Source: Gavia stellata
Lineage: Eukaryota; Chordata; Aves; Gaviiformes; Gaviidae
Direction of reading: 5' to 3'
Length of the DNA stretch: 64,000 nucleotides
Assembly (NCBI RefSeq): GCF_030936135.1
Contig: NC_082617.1
Span: forward strand, 2,290,001-2,354,000
This document shows, one piece after another, positions 53,401 to 64,000 of this stretch. Made by a program: the position numbers and the translations under genes. Every line of letters starts with the position of its first letter. The first letter of the stretch is position 1. Under the pieces are notes generated by a model. It was not told where the DNA came from, made no database searches, and saw only the letters and a list, made by a program, of their open reading frames with translations.

Positions 53401-56400
53401 GGAAAAACAGTAGTTTAGTAAACTAATTCCTGAGTCACTGATCTGAGAAGTGTTCAGGTGTGGCGTTCGTGGGGGAGCTGGGAAGGACAGGGCTAGCAGA
53501 AGGAAGCTAACGCAGCCTTTCTCAGGCTGCCTTTGTAATATCGCAACCTGCAGAGCTGGGAACAGTTAGCGGATTACTCCCAGTTCACCACCTAGCTGTG
53601 TTGAGTGAAGAAGCCATTGCTACAGGTGCATAAAGGAAAGCACTTGTCCTTACTAGATCATGTCTAGTAGAGCCAAATATGGCAATATAATGTTATATCT
53701 GCATTGTTTAGTACTTGGAAAGTTCCCTCCAACTTACTATCGCTCAGTCTTTTACATTGTTTTATGCCTGTATGCTCTGTGTTAATGAGTTTTATGTATC
53801 TTTTCATACAGTAACTGCAAAAAATGTGGCATTAGTTAAAGCATCTTGCTTATTGCAAAATAACTAGTTTGAATTGCTTGATTCCTGTAGCTAAATAAAG
53901 TTAGCATATGTTCAAGCGTTTTTAGTAGGTGTTGGAAAATTGCATTAAGTATTTTTGGTGTGAAAAATGCTGCTGCAAGGTGGTTTTGGCAAATAAATAC
54001 TGTAGCCTTAGGCTGAGAATTTGACAAAACACATTAGAATTGAAGATGTTTTGAGTTTCTGCTGTTTGTTCTTCTTCCCTGCCCAATTCCTTGTGGAATC
54101 CAGTACAGGATCCTCCTTTACATCAGTCAGCAGCAACAGATCACAACTGCAAGGATCCATCCAGGCTTCATACTCACGGTAAGAGGCTGGATGAGAAAGC
54201 TTCCAATGATCTGTGTTGTTCACAGCAAACAGGAGTTGACTCTGAAATGTTTTCTTAAGTCTTAGATTATAGCCTTTGAGATCAAACATCTGACCGACAC
54301 AGCAAGAGGTGGCACAGTGACTGGGAGCGTTGTTCTGCTCCTCTTCCTAACGTGCATCAGACAATAGACTGTTAGATCTGTCTTTTGCAGAGCTCTTCAT
54401 CAGTAGATTTCATAATGCAAGCTCGTACACTGTAGGAGGTATATTATTACCTCTAGATCACAGAGGAGATGTTTCGAGTTTTGCAGTCCTACAATGGATA
54501 GAAACAGAAAAAAATTCCTCTTGCTAAGAATTTGTAGTTAAGTGACTGAGAGAATATGACTGAGCAAGCAGAAGCAAATGATAGCAAGGAAATGTTTTCT
54601 CTCAGAAATTTGACACTCGGCATTTTCCTGCTGATAAGAACAATTTGGAGCATTGTAAATCCTAAAATGGGATCTCTCAGGAAGTTCTGTTTTCTGCCAG
54701 TTTCACAGAAAATTGGTGTGTTGATTTGCTACTCTCAGCTTGTCATCAGGTGACATAGAATTTCTTGGTTTGATAGATAGACATTTTACTCTGAAGTAGT
54801 AGAATTTCAGTCCAAATTTCTGACCAGGATGTTAGCTTGCTTTTTAGTTTTATAAGCACTTTTTGAAAGATTAATGGGTTATGTACTCAGCTAGTGGTGA
54901 CATGGATTTTTAGAAGTGAGGAAGGAGTAACTCTTCCAATTGATTCTGGAAGTCTAAATGTAATCAATACTTAGGAAAAGTAGATTACTTACACTTAAAA
55001 GATGTCAGTATATATTATAGAACCTAGCTTCAGAGAAGCTTGTGAAAGCTTTCACCATCTTGTGAGAGCGGCAGCATCTATGAAGAACTTAATATTTGCT
55101 CAAGTATTTGAGTTATAGTAATTCTTCCATGATAATGAGCATGTAAATAAAACCTAATCTGTGCATTCTGACCTTGGGTAGTAATACGGCAGGATTCTTC
55201 CTCTGCCTCTGCTTAATTTCAGTAGCTCTTCTTTTAATCTTCTTTTGGATGTGGATTTTTTTTTTATTTTAGTTGAATGCATCTTTTCATGTATAACATA
55301 GGACTGATTTCCTTTCCCATAGGTTCAACCCAACAATTACAGTACATTCTATGATGATCAGAGACAAAACTGGTCCATCATGTTTGAGTCGGAAAAAGCA
55401 GCAATGGATTTCAGTAAACAGGTAACTACTTGCTCCGTGCGAGGTATGACTTGCTGACCTGTTTAGAACAGACAAATCAAGATGTATAAACAGCCTGTAT
55501 TGCTGAAAAGTTGTAAGTCAGTCATACTTTTTCATTGAAGTTCAGCTTTGTATATCTGCATGACTGTGATTGAGGCAGATCTGCGATGAGCCCGGCTGAG
55601 TTTTGTTCATTAGATACAGGCCTCTTTGAGGCAGGGAGCCTGTTACTTCTGATGGGATTTTTAATCAAGATTCTCAAGTAGTGTAAGACAACGGTTCCAT
55701 AGAGCAGAAGGTATTTGCTTCTTACATAGCTCAGCAAAATTCAGCACAAGGAAACATGGAACATCTCTGAAGTGCATCTATAACCTGGAGTTGATCAGTA
55801 CAGTGAGAAATGGATCAGATCTGTTAATGAACCATAGTGGAACTTGCCACTCTGTTCCAATAGCCAGAGACATTGATAGGCTTCCCTTTTGCAGGTGTGC
55901 ATTGCCAAATGCAACAGCTCCCCAGTGCTTGATACAGTCCTCTGCCAGGATCTCGTTCTGGGAGAAGGGCAGGGAGTAGAAGGAGGAGACTTTCTGGAGA
56001 TTGCCTATACGGGTTGGCTGTTCCAGAACAACGGGCTTGGACAGGTAAAGACTTTTCTGCTACCTCCTAATACTAAGTGAGCGTGATAGCCCCTGGAAGG
56101 AACCCGCTGCACCTAGCATAGTATTGGTGCTGATGTTAAAAGTATTTTTTCAGTCACTTATGGCACTGTAAGTGAGGTCATATGTGTTACTGTAGAATAA
56201 TAAGGGATTCCATTACTGTTCAGGAGGAGGTGATTGAGATGCTTTTAGCTTTCATAGGCATTCTCACACATTAATATTAATGAAAACGGTGAGAAGGGAC
56301 AACGAAACTAGCTACGCCGCTTTGGAAGCGGCTTGAGGAAGTGATAATAAGGGCTTTGTCTGACGCAAAGCGCATCTCCAAATGTTAAAAGAATGAGATT

Positions 56401-59400
56401 GCTTTTACATCCTCTAGCTGTGTCCAGTCCAGTTTGCTAATAAGCAAAAGAAATGCTTTGATGTTTCAAAGCATTACCTTTAAAACACTTCTGCTGGTTT
56501 TACTATTAGCGATATTCATGGCAAAGGATTTTGCGTTTGCATCCATCTGCGGTTGAATCTTTTTGCTATAAAAAAAGGGCTTTCTGGTTTTAATCTTTAG
56601 GGGATTTTTTGTTTTTCTTGGTCTGCCTGGCATGCATCTCCCTATGTACTAATGGTACCTAGCAGAGCTTACTTCTAATCTCCTGAAAGAGTTGTTCAGC
56701 TGCATAGGTCTTAGTTTAATGTACAAAACTTCTAGACAGTTGTTTGCTGCTTGATACAAGCCTATTGTGTAGTGATTTACTTGGCCCAATCCTGTCCTGA
56801 CCATTAAGCTAAAAGCAGTTTTAAAGTCTGAGTCTCCAGCTATCATTCACTTAAAGAAATTGTACTGTGCAATGGACTAGAAGCTGTAGCCATGCCCTGT
56901 CTTATGTCTGCTGAGAATTAATTTTGGAAGTAGCAGAATGGGAAATGGCACACAAGAGATTGTAAGAATTTATAGAATGTGTAAAGTAGCGTTCAGAATC
57001 TTGAAACAGTTGGGAAATCCATGTATTTTGTGTTTTTGTTCACCCTCTAGGTGTTTGACTCAAATGTTAACAAAGACAAGCTGTTGCGGCTAAAGCTGGG
57101 ATCTGGAAAGGTCATCAAGGTAGAACTTCTGGCAATTTCATTATAATAATTGATGTCTCAGAGCTTTGAACTACTGAAGATCTTCAGGATTCATATACGC
57201 TATTGCTGTTACATGTTTCATTTGATAGAAAACACTCTGTAACAGCGACTCACTCAAACTTTTTTTTCTTAATTTGCACGGTATAGCCAAGTCTCCTTCT
57301 CAATGGCAGTGTTAGAAAGAAGTTGTCCTGTTTGGTAAAAGGGACGCTTCCTGTTTTCAAGAGCTGGGGTTTTGGGGTTTTTTTGTCTTTGTTTTTCTGG
57401 AAGTCACTTAATCCATAACCTTGTACACAGGGAACCCTATCTGTAAAGGAAGTTTTCAATTTGAGAACTTCAGGTTCCTCCCCACTCATTGTGCCTCAGA
57501 AGCAGAGCATCAGATAGCTCTGATACAACACCTGGGAGAAGGGCATGGGAGGGTGCAGACAACTGACAAGTTTTAGGATGGTCTAGTAAAAAAAAAAATA
57601 CTGCCTAGACTGGTTTTGCCCTCTAAGTCAAATCCTGAGGGTTTTGGCTGTAATGATTTTTTTCAGTCCAGGTGGTGTGGTACTCCCTTATGTTATTCCA
57701 TAAAGTCAGGTTATGAATTGGAAATGCTTTTGTTCAGGTCGCTTCCATTACCTGAGTAATTCATGTACGACCTGTTATAAGTTGTCCTTTACTGAAGATG
57801 CACTATTTTTTTACTTTATTTTTTTTTAACATGTATCTTCTTATTAATGTTGCCTGGGTGTAGTAGTCATCTTGCTAAATACTGGCATTTGACAGTTTTC
57901 ATTGCTCTGATTTCTAAATCTCCTTTGCTACAACTGTTTCCTGTGGGTGCTTTGTAAATCTAACCATAGCAATTCGGAAGTGATCTCTCAATGGCATGGA
58001 GCCCTCTTCTTTCCCAGAATGCTGGGAGAGGTCACCACTGTGTGCCCTGCAAGCCACCTGCAACTGCAGAATTTGTGCACACAGCACAGCGTGCGGTTCT
58101 TTTCTCTAGGATATCAGTGTGATCTGTGATAGCTGCTTAAGTTACGATATCTAAAACTTGAACCAGGTATCTGTAATCATACAGAGACCTGGAAGCCTCC
58201 AGCCTTCATGTGAGAGATTGCTGTATCTGTTTGATTTTATTATGAACGTGTCAGGAGCTGCATCTTTATTCTTAAGTTAATGTTGCAATTTATAATTGAC
58301 CATTATGAATTCTTGTAAGAAAAAGGTTTGGTGCTGCAGACTGAAAATTAATAGGATTTTACAAGAATCTCTCTATATGTGTTCTGGAATCTTGTATAAC
58401 TGGTGCCTGAAGCAGTCTTAATTGGTGTAATTAAAAGAAACTGTAATGTCACTGATCAAACTGTTTGTTTTCTCTTTTGTTGTGTCCTGAAAACCAAAGG
58501 GCTGGGAAGAAGGAATGATGGGGATGAAGAAAGGAGGACGAAGGTATCTCATTATTCCTCCGGCATGGGCCTACGGAGCTCAGGGAGTGGCCAGTCGTGT
58601 CCCTCCAGACTCTACTTTAGTTTTTGAGGTGGAAGTTAGGCGGGTGAGTGTCTCCTGCTAAGTGTTTTTTTTACATCTGCTTTGTGGCTGTTGAGTGGCA
58701 GTGGCTGTCTGCAAGGTGAAAACCTGCTATTGGCATGAGAACTACAGCTCAGAAACTGTTATAAACCAAATACCTCAGGAAGATACATGTCTTTAAATTA
58801 AAAAGAACCCCAACACAAAACCCTAAACCCAAAAAATCCCTCTAGGCTGTTTAGTAAGACATGTCTGTTCTAACTGTCTTGGGATCTCTTCATTGTCTTA
58901 TTTGTGAGTCACTTGGGAAAACAAAATACTTGTTGAGGAATGACAGGATCTAAAGACTCAGCTTCTCCAGTTCCGAATCAGATGTATGCTTTTACTTGAA
59001 GTGCATGAGCTTGACAAAAGAGTAGTCATCAGAAGTAAAAAAAGTTGCTGAAAACTTTTTTTGGGAACCCAGAAAAACATCTTTTTTGTTACATGCATTT
59101 TAAGGTGAAGTTGGTAAAGGATTGCTCTGGTTCGGATGGACAGAGCATTAGTTCAAGGGATTCTCCTGCACCTTCTCCGGTACCCAATTCAGATGGCTTC
59201 TCTGCAGACACTGGTTTATTGCCTCCATCTACGATACCTCCAAAGCCTGGGTAAGAAGCAGCACAGTTAAAACAGCTTGTTGTATTAAAAGATGGCAATG
59301 CTGATAAACATGTGGCACAATGCTGCATTAACGTATCATTTGGCACATGTGGGTCCTCTGTGTGCCAACTTAGTGCCATCAGTGTGCAGAGGCATGCTTG

Positions 59401-62400
59401 CGAACAAGACTTGCAGGAAATTATCTGCTTGAACGCTGACTTTCAGATTTAAAGAAATTGAAAGTGGCATAGATTAAGTCATTCCTCTACAGCATTACTG
59501 AGCTCTACCATGATTAAGCTGTATGGGTACTGCTACAACAGCTTTCTCATCTCAGGTGGCAGTATAGTCATAAGTTTGTTGTGCGTAATGGCTGATTTGT
59601 TTAATTGCAAATTTTACATTATCATTTGTTGCTTAAATTAACTCAATGGATCAGTCATACTTTTTAGGGAGTTCAGTTTCATCTTTGTTAATCTCCAATA
59701 TTCAACATACACCTGTTTGGCTTTTCAGGGAGCCGGCTGTTCGGGCCAAGTCAAACTCCATCAGTGAACAGCTAGCAGTAAGTGGTGGTGTTTTTTCCTA
59801 GCTAATTTACAGCCTTAAGTAGAGAAGCTTGGTTGGTTTCAGCACTGCATTCAGTGTTGCTGAAGTTGAAGTGAACAACATGCAAGCAAGACACTCTCAA
59901 ATGTTCGCCTTACCGACAGCAGATTAGGGCCTTGTTTTTGAAGGGATTAGCAGAACATGAGGAACCTTGGTCCCAGTTCCTACTCTTAAATGCAAAGTTA
60001 CCTTGACCACGTGGATACTCACAAGGTTAGTTGTCGTCTTGAATAAATGAACAAATTTAAAACAGATAACAAAGAGTAATTGGGACATTCAGTATAAGTT
60101 TATATAGCTACATGAGAATACTTTTTGTGTGTGCCTCAGGATAGAAAAAGCTGCGAAGCAGCTTCCTTAATTCACACATTTTCTTCTTGTTGCTGTGTTT
60201 TGTGCAGGGATAGATATTCTATGTAATGACATAGTGTCATCCCAGAAGGAGAGTATATCAAGCAAGCCAGATTAACAAATCCACAGTGTTATCTTGTGTG
60301 CTTGAAAATTAGTTTTTCACACAGTCATTGGAAAATTGAAAGAACCAGAATTATTAAATCAGTGATGTAGAAGAGTCTAATGCTGATAGATGTCTCTGTA
60401 ATGTCTGAAAAGCCTGGGCTGAGAGGCAAAGGAAGAGTAACTGCAAACATTTCTTTTAGAATCCAGATGTAGCAAAGGCAAAGCTAATTTCTCGGATGGC
60501 TAAAATGGGACAGCCCATGCTGCCTTTCCTTGCCGGGACAACAGGTAGTCAACTTGACTCCAGTGACTCGGAAATAGAGGTACATCACCAATCACCTAAG
60601 TGTGACTTTTTATGATGCTTTTTCTACAGTGTGAATTCCTTAAAGTAGGGCCCGTGGCAATAGCTGTCCCTTTGTACAGGGAAAGCATACTCTGTTTCTG
60701 TGGCAAAAGGGTTTAACGATACCGCTATTCCTATCTAGTTCAATTGGGTTAATTGGGTAACACGTAGTCTCAAGTGATCTTGGGTTCAAACTATTCACTC
60801 ATTCTTTAGCATTCATTGTAATATGCAGAAATTTTTTAGGATCCAAATACACTGAGAGGGACAGCGCAACCAGTGGCTTCATCTTCCATGAGACCGTCGC
60901 AGCCAGCTCATGCAGTACTGCCCGCAGTGTCAACACAAGGTAATATGCTGGTAAGCCTGGGATTGGTATAGAGAAATTTCAGTTCTTTACAGGCTTCAAG
61001 TACAAGGGCTGTACTAATAGAGGATTCCTTTCAGGAGCTGAAATAGGAACTGATAGATAGCTTCTAATAATGCTCGCTGATCCAAAGGTAGACTGATTCA
61101 TAAAGCACAAGACTGAAGTTCTTGGCGTATGTTTTCATTGTGGTCTTGTGCATGCGTTACTGCTCGAGGAAGAGCAGCCACAGTGCATGAGCTGCTCTGT
61201 CATCACATGTGCTGGGGTGGCACTGAGACTTCTAGGACATGTGATTTGTGAACAGAACTGTTACAAATCCTTTCCCAGTGAACAGAAATTTTTTTTGTTG
61301 GAAAATGATAAAAATAATAGCGAAGGGCATCAGAGGGCTGGCAGCTCTGGAGTGGGCTTGACCTGTCTTCCTGTGATGGAATAGTAATGTCAGCTGCTGG
61401 TCAGCTGAGCAGTCTTTAGAGTCAGTCTGAGTAACATCTTGTGTCAGTAAACTTCAGAGCCACCTTTGTTTGAATGAAAAGAGGTTGTCTAAATGTAGCT
61501 AGAAGTGAAATTTCTGTGAAAGATGACTATTTTCTTGACCTTTTATCACTTGTTTGACTGGATTTAATTTTTGCAAGATTGCAGACAGGCTTGTGTTAAG
61601 TCTTTGTCTGTTTAGTGACTTTTTGGCCATTTCACACTGGGTAAGTTAAATTATTTCTAGCTACTTTATGGCATGCTGAATTTCTTTCTTCCCTTTCAGT
61701 ACCTCAAGCATCTGGTTCTACACCCCCGGTATCTTCTGCTGCTTTAATACCTGCAACGATCCAGCCCCATTCAGCTCTGCCTGGAGGAGCACAGGGATTT
61801 CAGGTAGCAAAATGAAATCAAGAAGAATATTGGCACTTCTGTCCTTTCTAATAAGTCTTACTGTCCTCTCCATTGCTGGGAGCAAGGACTCTATAGCAGT
61901 ATGTAAGGATGAGAATCCCAGGCTGCTTCTTGTGACTCTCTTTGGCATTCTCAGGTTTCCATCACATGCCTCTTTAAATTTAGTCAAAGAGGACTAATTT
62001 CCTGCCTGCTGATGGCTTCTTAAAGTTGAACTAAGAATTTACCAGACTTTGTTTAATATTGGCTTTTGTAGTGGATAAAACAAAAACTTCCAGGTACTTG
62101 CAGAGCAGGTGAAAACAAAAGCATTTTAGTTGAAAGTTTTCTTGGTCATGGTCTGTGTTTCTGAGAGAGCTCATTTGCACACTTAACGTGTTTATGGGTC
62201 ATGTTTTTTCATCCAGCAAAAGAATAATCCTTTTAAAAGGCTTGTGATGTTGCTGCTGTAAAGTGATGCAATCTGGTTGCTAAGAAGGAAACTTTTGGAG
62301 GCTGAACACACAATGTATTTGCACATCAAGTAGTGAAGACTTAGTACAAAGCTATTGTACAAACAATTCTATGAAGTCTACACCCAAGCTTATTACCCTA

Positions 62401-63325
62401 TAGTTTCCATAGTTATTTTCACTGAACTTATTTCTGGAGAGTTTGGGAATCAAACACTGGCCTATGCTGCATAGGGGGGAAAAAAAAAACAAACACACCA
62501 TACCCTGGTGTATTGCTTTGGCTTTGCATTTTCCTTGTATTGAAAATGAGGAAGTTGTGGCAAGTAAGAAGATAAAGATAGAGTTTTCTGTTTGATTAAA
62601 TACAAACTAGTCATTAAAGTGAAGTTTTAATCTGACAGTGATTTGGATGTATTATTTTGAAAGTTTGACCTGATGTCCTGAATTCTTGTAGAAACTTGGC
62701 CCAAGTTGCACTGTAATTTTTTTCCTTGCCTGAGAGAGTAAATTGATACGAGTGAGGTACTCCTAGCACTTAATGCATTCTTCAGTCTGTTTAGCTGCTT
62801 CTGATGAGCACCGAGCAGTAAAGTTGCAGTCGTGTTCCTCTGTTTGAACCTTTCCTAGGAATAGTCCTGTGTTCAAGTTAGCATAACTTCAGATTACTGC
62901 ACATCCAGTAAGCTGCAGCAAACTGTTCGCATGCTGATCTTTGCTTCTTAAAACGTAGGGTAACATGCTCTTGCTTAAACTTCAGTGAAGAAGGTAACTT
63001 ATTAAGCTGTGGTAACTTGAACACATATCTGAGCCTTGAAAGAAGAGTGCCTTTGGTTTTTTTTTTTCCCGTTACTATGACTGTTGTGTAATTTGACTTA
63101 CCACTCCCTAATTCTGTTTTTTCTCTTTCCAAATACCGTCATTGCTCTGGGGCTTAAACATGAAAACCACTCAGTGTGAGGGGGGGAGAAATATCAAAAC
63201 ATATTCTAATCTATTGAACTTGTTCTGCAAGGCATATCCAGGAATGGCATTTGCTTACACCCAAACTGCTGCATCTGCTTCGCAACTCCAGCCTGTAGGG
63301 CAGATGTATCCCACGCCTTACCAAG
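49886..63325 (+). CDS. FKBP15: FK506-binding protein 15, first 15 exons (partial at right edge)
   Basis: Exons: 49886-49938, 51453-51562, 52068-52155 (or from 52065), 52760-52829, 54104-54178, 55323-55421, 55895-56044, 57051-57119, 58500-58643, 59105-59250, 59729-59777, 60460-60579, 60840-60939, 61700-61803, 63232-63325. All are GT-AG with matching phases and encode about 490 residues of a protein near 1200 long in human. The start [15 protein letters not shown] parallels human. A WH1-like domain spans about 70-165 and an FKBP peptidyl-prolyl isomerase domain about 190-286. The pocket residues Tyr203, Phe217, Asp218, Val236, Ile237, Trp240 and Tyr263 (AYGAQG) are present. A Ser/Pro-rich linker follows; the coiled-coil half lies beyond the window. 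The family (WAFL) is tied to actin and early-endosome transport. An intron-2 CR1 copy is listed separately; the remaining introns show nothing else. Confidence 0.96.
51631..51842 (+). mobile_element. CR1 LINE 3' end with duplicated tail
   Basis: ACTGGAACAGGCTGCCCAGG, then GGTGGTGGAGTCACCATC and TTGGACTTGATGATCTTA are hallmark CR1 3' sequences in sense orientation. The last 36 bases (from GATCTTACAGGTC to GATTCTGT) occur twice in tandem, at 51769 and 51805. The copy is 5'-truncated and sits in FKBP15 intron 2. Confidence 0.93.
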
Positions 63326-64000
63326 GTATGTTTAAAAAAAACTACATGCTTTTCAGAAGGCTGCAATATCTGCAGTAAACTGTTTATAATGATGATTTCG
63401 GTAGCAATGGTAGCATACGCATACATATTCATCCTGTGTGTAATGCTGTGCTGCTTCACAAATTTTTATTTTTTGATACCAAATAAGGGCAAACATTTCC
63501 CAATAAATATCCATCTTTTTCTTAGCTTAAGGAGCTTTGTGCAGAGTGAAAGGGGGGGGGTTCTAGGTGTATTCCCAAGGCTGTGTATTACTAAAGGTAT
63601 TTTATAGCTGTTGCTGCCAGTTATAATTATAACTGTAATAGTAAACAGATATCCTACCAGCCAGGGAAATAATTTAAGTGTACATATAGGGGCCTTTACT
63701 AAGTGGGAGGATGTAGCCCAAAAAAGGGGCGCAACCTAAGAAGGTCTAAAGGCATTTAAAGAACCGTTTAGGTAATCCCTGTTGGCTTCCCTCTTGTTGA
63801 CCTAAGTGCTGTCATGTGGCTCAAGAATTTCCTGTAGTCATAAACCTGCCTATTCATGTTATTTGGAAAATACCTACATTATTAGTTTTCCGGATACCAT
63901 GTCACTTGTATTTCTGGGAAGAGAGTGGCTGTCCTATCTGGCAAGCTTCAAACTGCGGGGTATTGCTTTTGATATGTCTGTATGCAGGCATTTTCCCCTT

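Overview
The window looks like a piece of a compact bird genome. Genes have short introns and small exons. The only interspersed repeats I recognise are CR1 LINE 3' ends with octamer-like tails, and the CpG islands at gene starts are very GC-rich. I saw no SINEs and no clear retrovirus copy. The gene order, WDR31 - PRPF4 - CDC26 - SLC31A1 - FKBP15, matches human 9q32 from memory.

Layout, left to right. At 30-486 there is a clean 39-bp minisatellite. WDR31 (+, 9 coding exons, 2557-9309) converges on PRPF4 (-, 14 exons, 11266-18843). PRPF4 and CDC26 (+, 2 exons, 19181-19534) diverge from one CpG island whose core carries five spaced copies of a GGGGCACGCCGGGA-type motif. SLC31A1 (CTR1 copper transporter, -, coding 25342-29047) has a probable 3.7-kb 3'UTR running down to 21.65 kb. 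FKBP15 (+, from 49886, 15 exons seen, leaving the window at its right edge) starts in a second CpG island.

Between SLC31A1 and FKBP15 lie about 20 kb where I recall no gene in mammals. On the minus strand there I find an apparent spliced gene that I do not recognise. Five exons (44460-44908, 42674-42777, 40966-41131, 39770-39814, 38791-38981) have splice-like borders and matching codon phases at every junction. More tentative exons continue upstream to an ATG that forms the last three bases of a CpG-island exon (49650-49652). The whole chain gives one frame of 475 codons. This is the most interesting item in the window.

The five recognised genes are housekeeping and mostly unrelated in role: a probable ciliary WD40 protein, a U4/U6 snRNP core protein, an APC/C subunit, a high-affinity copper importer, and an actin/endosome-linked FKBP-family protein. 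Exon borders were read by eye from GT/AG sites, codon phase and remembered human orthologues. Human comparisons are from memory, not from an alignment.
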